A DNA stretch of 64,000 bases from Brugia malayi (Eukaryota; Nematoda; Chromadorea; Rhabditida; Onchocercidae): contig NW_025062475.1 of assembly GCF_000002995.4 (NCBI RefSeq), positions 10,916,187-10,980,186 on the forward strand, in the 5' to 3' direction. A model generated the notes under the pieces. It ran no database searches. It saw only the letters and a list, made by a program, of their open reading frames with translations, and was not told the origin of the DNA. This document shows, in pieces, positions 54,049-64,000 of the stretch; position 1 is the stretch's first letter; every line of letters starts with the position of its first letter. Position numbers and translations under genes: made by a program.

Positions 54049-54894
54049 CTACAAATTTTGCTTCACGACTCTTTCAACCTTAACAATTACTTCTTGCCAA
54101 GTTATACTCTCAATAAAATTTAATTCGAAGTATTTCGGTGCTACGGCAGAACTAACGAGTAATAAAAGTTCTTCAAAAAAGAAAATCGACTGTACCAAAG
54201 CAATGCTTTTCAAACCGAAATAAAATTCACTACATAATTTTTTGGTGTCACGAGCCGAGATATCTGCAACTATAAAAGAACTAGAAACTTTTCCCAAATA
54301 AATGAAAAGAATGAATGTGACACCGTTGGACCAAATGCTGACCAAAGAAGAAACCCATTAACAGCACCAGAAATGCCTCGAGCTATATCATTATATTCAA
54401 ATATCTCGAAATTACAAATACAAAATGGATTCGACGTTTTCAACACTGAAGAAATAACAAGAAAAATATAAATACGTTTAAATGCGACGATCAGAAAGAC
54501 ATTTTAAACCTAATAAATGAAGGTAAGAAATTATTATAACCCGAACCATTTATAAAAACCTTCAGAATTAGTATTTCAACTTTTTAAACAAAGCAAAACA
54601 AAAGAGAAACCAACCCAAATAATCTACCGTTCAACAGTCAATCTACTCTAACTACCATTGTTTACATTCAGTGGAGAGGATTCTGGAGTATGAACTGGAA
54701 TAAAAACTACAGAATCAAATACTGTATCCATCGTGAGGTAATCATCAAAACTAATCTGTAGCATATATTACAAGTGATTTTCCATTAAAGAAGAAAATCA
54801 ATGTTGGAAACAATTCGATTTAATTATTACATATTTTTTTAAAATTTATTCCATTTAAGAAAACTCTAGCTGTAAATTTAGATTTATCCGTCAT
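54049..54894 (-). pseudogene. Small membrane-protein gene, apparently frameshifted
   Basis: No family recognised. On the minus strand three pieces join in phase: 54865-54894 (MTDKSKFTAR), 54656-54755 (ISFDDYLTMDTVFDSVVFIP, then a linker) and an exon starting at 54445 (LKTSNPFCICNFEIF, RGISGAVNGFLLW). Near 54325 that frame degenerates and ends at a TAG. The adjoining frame then gives a strongly protein-like stretch to 54049: GVTFILFIYLGKVSSSF, ADISARDTKKLCSEFYFGLK, a hydrophobic segment SIFFFEELLLLVSSAV and a hydrophilic tail ending VKQNL and TAG. The two halves look like one protein with two or more membrane segments, split by a small indel or a sequencing error. No intron of acceptable length fits the break. 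The first donor (AGA|GTTTTC) is weak. It is head-to-head with ZCCHC8. Confidence 0.45.
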
Positions 54895-55617
54895 CAGTAC
54901 AATAATTGCTCAATGATAACTACATAAGCAACAGTAATAATCACTACACAACAATTCTAAAATGCTTCATATTTCAAAAAGAATAAATGCAGCGTAATTT
55001 AGAAATAATTTTTAAGCTTACTGAACTATAAAAGACATAAAATCATACTTTCAGACCAAAAGTGTATACATATATGAGATATAGCATGATTATTTAAATA
55101 GACCGCCTTAATTTCAAAATTTAAATTAATGTCGAATTATAATAGAATACAATTATACTGTAAATTAAACTTCACTAACTAATTGCATGAGCTCAAAATC
55201 GTTAGCAATATAAATGCTCGAAATTACTAATGAAATAAAACAAAAAAATTCATCTAAATTCAAAGATAAGTGCAAAAAAAAAGAATGACAAAAAGAAAAC
55301 GAAGCGATAAGTTACTTTTTAGACTTTCTTTCGTCAATTATATACGAGAAAATCGTAAATAATTAAGTTTGAAAAAAATTAAAAAATTGAAAATTTTATT
55401 GAAATTGAAAATTTTATTGAAAATTGCATACCAATTATGTAGTTGGTCTTGAGCAGAATGCTTGCAGACGGTGGTTTGTTTTTTGGGTTCTATAAAGGGC
55501 GTTCCATGCGCTAATTTAATGCTATGATGCGCATTTGTAATTATTGTTTGAGTTGTTTGTCTTTGAGTTTTTCCTTTTTTTGTTTCATTTTAATATTGAT
55601 TTTAGTGAATTCAAAGG
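54895..55617. promoter_or_regulatory. Divergent intergenic region before ZCCHC8
   Basis: This separates the minus-strand gene at 54.9 kb from ZCCHC8. The right part (55430-55540) is GC-richer and includes ACCAATTATGTAGTTGGT, an inverted CCAAT-like pair, and GCGCAT repeats. An acceptor TTGATTTTAG ending at 55605 precedes the ZCCHC8 ATG by 12 nt and is a candidate spliced-leader site. Confidence 0.4.
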
Positions 55618-58600
55618 ATGGATATTCGTGATGAACGTGAACCAGGTGAATGTTCACGTACGCCATCACCGAGATCAGAGAATGCTCACATATATGCCAG
55701 AAGGGCGTCCAAGTGGAGAATGCAAAGGTATTTTTGTGAAAAATTTTTATTCCTTCGTGTTTACCTTATGTAAGATAGTGTATTCTAATATTTCCACTTT
55801 TTTATTCATTTCCTTTGTTTCTTATATTTTTGCCAATATCACATTGTAATATCATGAAATCACTTCCTAGTACTTTCGTTCTGGCCATTTTATGTTGAAT
55901 TTAATTACTGAAGTGCTTATCATGGCTTATTATACCATGTTACTACTTATCTGGCTAAACTGTGTCTTCAGTTGTGATGCATCGAACTTATTGTTTAGAT
56001 CCGTCTGAGTTTTCATTCAAATGCGAAAAGTCACATGGTATTTAAGTTGTAGTAGTTATTACAATACACACACGTCTAGCTATCATATTTTTGCGATATA
56101 AAATCATCGCCTGTGTGTACTGGAATTGAAATAGTCACATGGATTTGTTCGGTGAAACACTGATATCTTGTAGGCATGAAAATGCGAAGTTTCGGAAGAA
56201 TGAATCCGTGATTGAGCTAATAGATTTGGTAGAAGATCAGGATGGAGATATCGAAGTGGTAAGCTATCATAATGTTCAACCTTAGTTTCATTAGCATCAC
56301 TCTTCCGAGTTTGTAAATATGTTATGTTTACCTACTGATTTGCATTTTGCTTTTAGTATCTTGGTGATTTACTTTTGAAATTTACAATTTCAGGTGTCTG
56401 ATGATGATGGCAATAGCGATGATCGTGAATTATTCGTTCTGGATACTGAAGGAGCAGAAATTGTTGAGATGGAAGAAGTGAAAAAAAGTCTTACTGAGGA
56501 CACAGCAGAAGGATATGGTTCAAAAAAAGAAGGACGTAAAGTTTTGCTAAAAAGTTCGAAGACAAAAGGAAAAGACGAAGTTTTTGATGTGACTAGAATT
56601 CTGACGAATGATGCTGTTCTTCCATCGCCATCGGAGGAAAAGAAAGAAAGGTTCTTTTTTAGCATACATATTACTGGTTTGCGCTTCATCGATTATCTTT
56701 ACGGTTTAAAGTTGTATAATTTAAACTTATTTGTTTATAAGGAGTATAAGCTTATAAGCTTTTTAAAACTAAATTACCAGGTTGATGAAATATTCACTCA
56801 CCATTCATTATGTCTCATGTCATGTTTGCAAATAATTATTTTATGTTTGTATTGATCTTTTTTAATTTCTTTATGAGACGGAAGTTTTTTTGAAATTTCA
56901 GTGTGTTCAAAATAAGTTGCTTCAACTGTGGTGGTGAACATACGATACAGCAATGTGATATTCCCTTAAATCAGCGGAGAATCGCTGTCAATCGTGCTGC
57001 TCATTTTAATAATAAACGTTCAACTCAGGAACGTTATACTACAGCGGGTGATGCTGGATCAACAAGCACGTGTAATATGAGGTAAATTGGAAATGTTTCG
57101 TTTTAATGATAAACGTTTAACGCGTGAACGTAATGATTTTGTTTCATTTAAAAATTTTTCTTAAAAAATTCTTAATTGAATAAGTAAATGTTTAGGCCTG
57201 GAGAAATTAGTGATGCATTGCGTGAAGCTTTGGGCATAGGACCAAACGATATTCCAGAATGGATTTATCGAATGCGTCGAAAAGGTTTCATTGATGGCTA
57301 TCCACCAGGATATTTGGCGGAGGTAGTTAAATTTGCATATTTTAAGCTGTTTTCAATAATTTTCTTATTACATTATAGTTGATAAAGTTAGTGTATCTTG
57401 AAGCTAGTAGATATTAAGAGGTTCAAGAACATATTAACATAAGTATAATTATGTTATACATTACTAAAATACGTTGATAAGGTCTGTAGTTCCTGAAGAA
57501 AGGATGTATATTTTTAGGCTCTTGATCAAAGTTCTAGTGAGGAAGCGTTGTTGGAATTTCACACTGATGATAAAACATTGGGAACTCCACGCATTGTGCG
57601 AGGTGCTTATTTCACTTGGGTCTGCTGATGATAAAAAATACTAGAATTTTCAACCACTGTAATTTTGAGCCAATTTATAGTTTTTTTATTTATGTTTTCA
57701 GGAAAAGATAAGAAACGGAAACGACTTACGGTTTCTGCGGATAAAGTGATTGCTTATCCCGGTTTTAACTATTATAATCGATATCTTAGAGATGTACGCC
57801 TTGTTTAATTTACTTTTCTTTAGTGAAGATTCATTTTCGTATAATACTATCTTAGAGTATTCTTTTATTTTTCTAGACTAAACGGGATTATTCATGACTG
57901 TAACAATTATTAAAGACTAAATTATTGAAAGTAAGATTTTTTTTACAGCGTGAACGTTTTCGAGTACCTAGGTTTGATGAATACGTTCGGTACCTTCAGG
58001 AATATGCCAAGGAAATACATGCGGTAAATACTGCGCTTTACTTCATTTTTTTAAGCAGAAATGAAATGGTCAAAGTTATCAGTTGAAGTGTTTGGATCCT
58101 AACTTTATTTTTTATTGCAGCAACGATTATTTAATGATAGCCATGAAAGAAATAGGAAACGGAGCAATTATAAGAATGAGCAGAAAAGTGGTCATAAGCG
58201 ATTAAGAAACGGCATGACTTTCAGTCTTTTTTCTCTCTTTTTAATTATGACTTCTTCAGTTATTTGGATTTATTTTCATTCTAAACAATTATTACCTAAA
58301 GTTTTAAGACTCGGATGACAGCGTTATTTTGGTTAGTGATAAACCAGACGAAAATGTGGAAATGTCTACGCGATCATCAGAACAGACTGCATTAGAACAG
58401 AATATAGTAAACTTTTCACTTTGAAAATTTAATTCGCAGTGTTAAACATTATTTAAGCATCTGTGAGCAGTATCCACATTCGGATTTTTAACATGATGTG
58501 GATACTGCTCATAGTAATTTAACATTTGCTTGCAAACTTCAGGATTTATAGTTAAGTAAAGGAATTGCCACAATAAAATATGGATTTGCAGAAACATAAC

Positions 58601-58920
58601 ACATCGATTATTGACCTTGATGCTTCGACGTCTTTTACTGAAGTTTCGCTGTTAGTTGGTAGTAGCGATGATAAAATTTCGTTTGGAACGCCTGTAGCTC
58701 GTCGACTAGAGCATGTAATTTTTATTGCGAAGTTTCGAATGTTGGGATTCTTTCTTGTATGTATTATGAAGCCACGAGCAAATTTTTTCAGGATAAAAAG
58801 AAGCCAAGTTTAGATAAATTCCGAGACGGCGTTTTACCATTTGAAGCTGTTGAAGAAAGTACCGGAAATCGCGGTTTCTTCAGGGCTCTTATGTTAAAAA
58901 TACGAAAAAAAAAAGTATGA
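55618..58920 (+). CDS. ZCCHC8-like zinc-knuckle and PSP-domain protein (NEXT complex)
   Basis: Nuclear protein of the exosome-targeting complex that pairs with the MTR4 helicase to degrade non-coding and aberrant RNAs. Exons: 55618-55727, 56174-56258, 56394-56650, 56902-57081, 57196-57322, 57518-57602, 57702-57793, 57949-58023, 58121 to about 58180-58210, 58309-58406, 58592-58714, 58792-58920. After an acidic N-terminal half (VSDDDGNSDDRELFV) comes a CCHC knuckle CFNCGGEHTIQQC, then the PSP domain: RPGEISDALREALGIG, NDIPEWIYRMRRKGFIDGYP. The C-terminal block FRDGVLPFEAVEESTGNRG matches the conserved ZCCHC8 tail that binds MTR4. The donor of exon 9 is uncertain (GT at 58187 or GC at 58213; both keep phase). 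Reading through ends at TGA 58918-58920, but a donor at 58915 could splice to 59587-59628 instead, ending GGSSETRAALGYG. Confidence 0.88.
58464..58511. repeat. Perfect 16-bp hairpin in a ZCCHC8 intron
   Basis: TGAGCAGTATCCACAT (58464-58479) and its exact reverse complement (58496-58511) flank a 16-nt loop. It lies in the intron 58407-58591. No family recognised; it may be a short fold-back or a structured intronic element. Confidence 0.85.
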
Positions 58921-59586
58921 ATGATAATATTTGCAGGAAAGAGTTTGAGATTGTTAAGATTTTATTATTTTCGCATCCGACTTTGATTATCTGTTAGTGC
59001 CCTAAAGTTCATATATCTTTGTCACATCTCAGTTTCTATCTGATATCAGTTAATATTGATTTACTAATACGGGTACTGGGTAATTTGTTTGTTGTAGAAT
59101 GGAAAACTTGTGCTTGTTATTTTTGCAATGTTTTTATGAAAAATGTATCTTACGCTAATTCCCATGTAAGTTTACCTCTTTTTATCTACCGTCTTCCAAA
59201 ATTTTTTCAGTGTGCCATATTTGTGGTTAATGAAATCTGTCAGAGGCGTTTTTTATATCAGTAACTGAAATCCAGAATTATTTGAATTTTTTTTTCAGTG
59301 ACTATTTATTGAAAAATGAGTCGGTAGGTTTTGTAATTTTAAAAATGATTCATCTTTACTGCAGTCCTATGATATGGAAATAAAACTTTGCTTTCTCACT
59401 TTGTATTATGTGAGTATCAAAAAAAAAGTTATCTCATTAGATCTTATTTCGAATTAGACCAAACAAAAGGTCATTCGGAATGAAGAGAGGGCTGGAAATT
59501 AGGGTTAAGGAGGTTTATCAAGTGAGAAATTTTGCAAGGCTATAAATTACCCATCTTTTTCTTTCTTTTTATTTTTCATTTTCTAG

Positions 59587-59628
59587 GGAGGTAGCTCTGA
59601 GACTCGTGCTGCTTTGGGTTACGGTTAG
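59587..59628 (+). other. Possible alternative last exon of ZCCHC8
   Basis: A 42-nt GC-rich island after a good acceptor (TTTTCATTTTCTAG) reads GGSSETRAALGYG and a stop in phase with the donor AAA|GTATGA at 58915. Surrounding DNA is AT-rich, which favours a coding origin. If used, ZCCHC8 ends only 78 nt before the next acceptor. Confidence 0.4.
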
Positions 59629-59693
59629 TTATATTGTTAGAATACATTCCAGTTAAGTTTCAGTTTCAAAGCAGAATCTTGTATTGAGCTCTT

Positions 59694-59707
59694 ACTTTTA
59701 CTTTCAG
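59694..59707 (+). promoter_or_regulatory. Candidate trans-splice acceptor of the downstream gene
   Basis: TTACTTTTACTTTCAG ends at 59707 and precedes the ATG at 59731 by 23 nt. Its position shortly after the possible ZCCHC8 end, on the same strand, is what a nematode operon junction would look like. No upstream exon in frame was found. Confidence 0.4.
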
Positions 59708-59730
59708 AATGATCTGTTTTACAAATTAGA

Positions 59731-62700
59731 ATGGAAGTAGATGATGAGCTTACTGGTGCTGTCAGTCTGCCTGGAGCTGCGAATCATAGAGTTTGTTAAT
59801 AGTATCGTTACAATATCAAATTTTCAATGACAGTTTTCAGTAATAGTCAAATCTATTAGTCAAATGGTATCATGTTTGGCGTGTCACATGTCACATAGAC
59901 ATTCTTTTATACATATTGGTCGGAATTGCACTATCTTGTCTCAAAAAAAAATTGGGGAGCATGGATTTTGGCTAAAATGGTTTTTATTCAAGTAGCAGAA
60001 ATAATGGATTTTCATTTTTTGAAAAATTATTTTGCTTTAGGAGAAGAGTGTTGACGTCGACATTGATGCAAATATTTTTCTGGTAGATGAAACATCATCG
60101 GATGATTCAGATGAAATTGCTGTGTTTGACAGCCGTGATTTGAGTCTGTTAAGTAATGAAAGAAAAATGTTGTAGGTTTTTTGCTATACTTTTTATCTAA
60201 GTTTTCTTGATATTACACTTTTAAGCTAAAAGAATTATGTTTTTCTTTAATATTTTGCCGTAATTAGTAAGAATATAGATCGCATGCTTCAAAGTCTTAT
60301 TTTAAATTAAGATCATATCCATTTTAATTAATGTTGCAATACGCAGAATCTAACGCATTACAAATTCATATTTGCTAAAGATTTCTGTGTCATATTATTC
60401 AAACCATATTGACTGAATTCGGATTACAGCAAATACTGAAATGATAATTTCATTATCTTTTCAGATGTGAGGAGAGGATGTGTAATCTATATAAAACATT
60501 TCGCTACAGCGGACCAGAATATAAAATACGGAGAACTGTTTATGGGTTTTCAACATTAGACATTGATTTCTTTGATCATATTCAAGAAAAAGTTAATTTT
60601 TGAGACCGATTTACAACAGTCAACGTATTATTTTTTAATATATTTTTGTAAAAAATTATATATATATATTATTTAGTATATGTTTCAGTTTGTTGATAGC
60701 TTGGACTTTTGGTCCTTGGTGTTAATTCATTTTTACACCATTGAATAACTGAAATATAACTGAATATTTAATTCTAGATCACTCTTGATTTCGATGAAGA
60801 AAAGATCTCCAAAGCTATCACTGCATTTCATAATGATAAATTAGGAATAAAAGAAGGCGCTGCTAAAATGAACATATCAACATTCGATTTTATTGTTCTT
60901 TTAACAGATCATATTTGGAAAGGTTAAATGTTTTTTCCATCGTCTCTAAAATATCATTTAAAAAGTGCTCTGTGAATTCTCCGTGTGCCGGTTTGATAAT
61001 ATATTTAAAAAAAGAAAAACTTGATACGCATTGTCACTTGTATTAATTATTGTCATGTACTGGTTATTCAGTTTCTCCTGTTCTCCTAAAATAACTTCAA
61101 AAAATACAGGTTTCATTTTTATACATATCTTCTAAGCTTCGTAAACTCGTATGTCAATCACTGTCGAACTTTAAAGGAGGTAAGTTTTAGAACGTGATAA
61201 AACAGTGGAGAAGTACAGTATATCTCGGGTTGCTGGTTACATTGGTGTTGACCGCGCTCAAATGCTTATTCTCGGCAGTTTGATAAATAGTAATGTTACT
61301 TTAGCACCTTCAGAAATAGCTATTGTAAGTTTCAGTAAATAATAATGAATTGATATGTTTCAGTAATGCTTTAATTATTTTTGCGGCTTTTATTTTCCTT
61401 ATTATATTTATATTTATTGCTGCTCTTACTATAATGATTTATACCGATCATTTATAATTACTGTTTTATTTGTCACTGTTTGCTGAATAGTTATTAATCA
61501 CTGTCAAAACTTCTTATTTTTCAGAAAATTCTTTCTGATCCAGTTGAAGTAATTGTGATGTTGACAATGTTATTGGCGCAAATGTATGGTTGGCCTGTTG
61601 CTGAAGACTTCAGTCAGAACTGGAAATATGTCAGTTTTCTGGTACAGCTGAAAATAATTCACTAAGCTTAATTTGAAATCACCACATCTTTTGAATCTTG
61701 GTTTAGCAAAGTGATAATTTCAGAATCAGAAATACTGAAAAGCTGAATACAGTTCCATAATATCAAAAATAAGTATGATAAGGTCTTGGTGGTTTTGATT
61801 GATGTAAATTTCAAAGATAATTAACACCGACAAATCCAAATTCAAGTTTTTTTTCCCTCTTTTTGTCATAAATTTTTTCTTTTAGATTGAAACATCGTTT
61901 GTACCATCGGATGAAGAAGCCATACAATCTATGGATGATTTTGTAACTGTCGTACGCGAAGTATTGGAAGATTTCAAAAATGCCTGTACAAGTCCACCAC
62001 GGTCGGATAAATTTTATTTTTCTAGCTATTCTTTTATCTCATATGAACCAGAACTGTTTGTTTATTGAACATGGCAACCGTACTGAATGCGATAGTCATA
62101 ACAGTTATGATTTGAAAGACAGTCTGATCTTTTCCATTAGTCTCTCAAGACTTTTTATATTCGAAAAACCGGGTATTCATTAATTTTTCTAAACATCAAA
62201 AATTATCAAAAATGAAAGTAAAAACTTTTTGATCTCTTCACTTTTTTTTCTTTTTTTTTTATTTTTTTGTCACTTTTGTAATATTTTGAGCCAATTTCAG
62301 CCGATGTGTAAATGATGATTGTGCTAATGATTTAGTGATGATGTCAAACGAATTGACAAAATATACTAGCAATCTTCTCACTGAATTGGTAAAGTAGTTT
62401 TTTTTTTGAAAATTATTTTTCAAAAAATAATAATATTAAGGATAGTAATCATACTAGTACTAATAGTGAGAATGAAATGTTTTACTCTTCTAATTACAGT
62501 ACTTCAATAAATAATCTGTTTTTTGTTTTGTTTCTTCTAACATATCTGTTAGAAACAAAAGTTCTTACTGTGAACACTTGAGGCTTTAACAACGACTGAC
62601 ATGATGAAACTTTTACTTGTACATTTTATTTGATTTTAGTCAACAAGAAGTCTATTTTAATAATAATATTTGAAATGAAGCCCATTATTTGAAAATTTTT

Positions 62701-63925
62701 CTGGCTCTATGAATTGTTGCGCAAACTTTTTTGACTTCATATTTCTAATTTATTATATAGATTTATTCTTGTTTGTACAAAGAAATAAGACTTTGCAGCA
62801 GAATTCGTCTGCACAAAGTGAAAAACAACTGTTAGCTAATGAGCAGCGTGAAAATATGGCGGAAAAATCGATGATGGTTTCGCAAAAGAATAATCAGAAT
62901 GTTCCGGTGAGTTTGATTGGATTTTTTTCTTTTTTTCCTTAGTATTTTAAATTCTATGACTTTTAATTTAATTTGATGGCTTTTTGCTTGTTATTGTAAT
63001 GTATTTAGTCGTCAAATCGTGAAATTATTAGATATGTACTGTAGATATGGTTTAGTGAAGAAGGAATATATATTTGCTATGAGGAATACTATTTTGGGTA
63101 AGAGAGTCAATATTAAAAGTGGCACCAGCATGAATTAATTATTTTTTGCTTCGTTATTGATTTCTGGTTGTAATCAAATTTTTGTGTGACAATAAAATTC
63201 GTCATATAAAAAATTCTAGAATTGGTTTCAGGCTGCAACTAGTGAAGAAGTTAGTGTTGTCAACGTGACTCACAATGAAAGTATAGGAAGAAATTACGTC
63301 TTTACCAGTGACTTTGTCAATATCAGTGATATTCCGAACGGGTCTTTTTGTTTAGCTCGTCAGCAAAAAGCATATAATTTTGTTCGTTGCCAAGTCGTTG
63401 AAAAGGTAAAGGTTTGTATTATATTGAAATGCTTGATGGGTTTAATTAACCTGTTTTTTAATCGGTTGAATAGCTGTCGCCACTAATTTGTAACATAAAT
63501 GGATTTATTTTAATAGTCATTTCAACAATTAATAATGGTAAGCTGCTTCGTTATTATGATTTCAACTTTTCTTTGAATTTGAATGTTTAAACTTCAGTTG
63601 TATGTAACAATCATTTCAGGTGTCTCCTCGTGAATACAACGTATTGTTTGGTGACGGTAATGAGGAAATAGTTGATATATCACGTATTGCACGTAAAATT
63701 GACGATCCTTTACATATGTGGGAAGGTGTACGCGTATGTGCTTTATATGAGCCAAAGTAATTTTCTGCTTTTCAATTCTAAACTGACTTATTCCATTATT
63801 TCAAATTAAAATGTATTTCATGAAATATTGCCATTTTCAGACTTCGGTTTAGTCGATATCGGAAGGCATTTTATTCGGGAATAGTGGGTGTAGGACCTCA
63901 TGGATTTTCACAAAATGAAATGTTG
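59731..63925 (+). CDS. Tandem-Tudor chromatin protein, SETDB1/MET-2-like N-terminal part; 3' end outside window
   Basis: Twelve exons join with consistent phase: 59731-59790, 60041-60171, 60465-60591, 60778-60922, 61191-61324, 61525-61641, 61886-62001, 62301-62388, 62799-62906, 63232-63405, 63620-63756, 63841-63925, giving 474 codons before the edge. The start MEVDDELTGA is followed by an acidic Ser/Asp stretch (DETSSDDSDE). A globular middle (about residues 70-290, with TFDFIVLLTDHIW and EVIVMLTMLLAQMYGWP) is not recognised. A Gln/Asn/Glu-rich, possibly coiled-coil part follows (SSAQSEKQLLANEQRENMAE). The last three exons read as Tudor repeats: GSFCLARQQKAYNFVRC, EYNVLFGDGNEE, ISRIARKID, GVRVCALYE, AFYSGIVGVGPHG. 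The RIA and FYxGIV blocks resemble the SETDB1 Tudor array, so an H3K9 methyltransferase with MBD and SET domains to the right is my inference. Confidence 0.65.
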
Positions 63926-64000
63926 GTAAGATTTTATGTAAAGAAATTGTAAAGACAATTTAAATCATAAAAGCTAAATTTTCACCCTTTTTAAAAGCTA

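Noticed and set aside
56394..56689. Minus-strand open frame opposite ZCCHC8 exon 3
   Set aside because: Antisense shadow of a well-supported exon.

Overview
The window looks like AT-rich nuclear DNA of a nematode, probably a clade III (spirurid or filarial) worm. The nematode assignment rests on short exons with TTTTCAG-type acceptors, acceptors a few bases upstream of start codons (candidate spliced-leader sites), and nematode-type genes: a FLP-24 type FMRFamide precursor, a NAS astacin, a ZP cuticle-type protein and a single AbdB-class Hox gene. The narrower placement is an inference from base composition and gene set. All gene models below were assembled by hand from splice sites and reading phase; every junction in the main models keeps frame unless stated.

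Layout. 638-2519 (minus): 5' part of an astacin metalloprotease whose 3' end lies off the left edge. 2.5-27.1 kb: a desert of about 24.5 kb upstream of the Hox gene, with homopolymer runs, microsatellites, a few GC-richer islands that may be regulatory, one plausible small secreted-peptide ORF (9467-9709), a strong 31-bp hairpin (15823-15894) and one arm (18807-19992) of a long inverted duplication. 27.1-36.3 kb (plus): a six-exon posterior Hox gene (nob-1/php-3, AbdB class) with a 7.1-kb intron before the homeobox and a second intron inside the homeodomain. 36.3-43.9 kb: desert with diverged tandem repeats. 43.9-44.8 kb (plus): flp-24-type neuropeptide gene. 46.9-48.0 kb (plus): small heat-shock protein. 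49.4-52.1 kb (plus): ZP-domain protein. 52.6-53.8 kb: second arm of the inverted duplication. 54.0-54.9 kb (minus): a small membrane-protein gene that looks frameshifted. 55.6-59.6 kb (plus): ZCCHC8 (nuclear exosome targeting) homologue. 59.7 kb to the right edge (plus): long protein ending, within the window, in tandem Tudor-type sequence resembling SETDB1/MET-2.

The right-hand pair (ZCCHC8 and the SETDB1-like gene) are on the same strand. If the extra ZCCHC8 terminal exon is real, the spacing is short enough for a trans-spliced operon joining nuclear RNA decay with H3K9 methylation. The other genes appear functionally unrelated: patterning (Hox), neuropeptide signalling, chaperone, cuticle or apical matrix, extracellular protease.

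The most notable structures are the roughly 99% identical 1.18-kb inverted repeats enclosing the Hox, flp-24, sHSP and ZP genes; the near-perfect hairpin at 15.8 kb; a GC-AG intron and a start-overlapping minimal uORF in the Hox gene; a G-quadruplex-like tract in an intron of the ZP gene; and the broken minus-strand gene at 54 kb. No tRNA, rRNA, CRISPR array or intact transposase was recognised.
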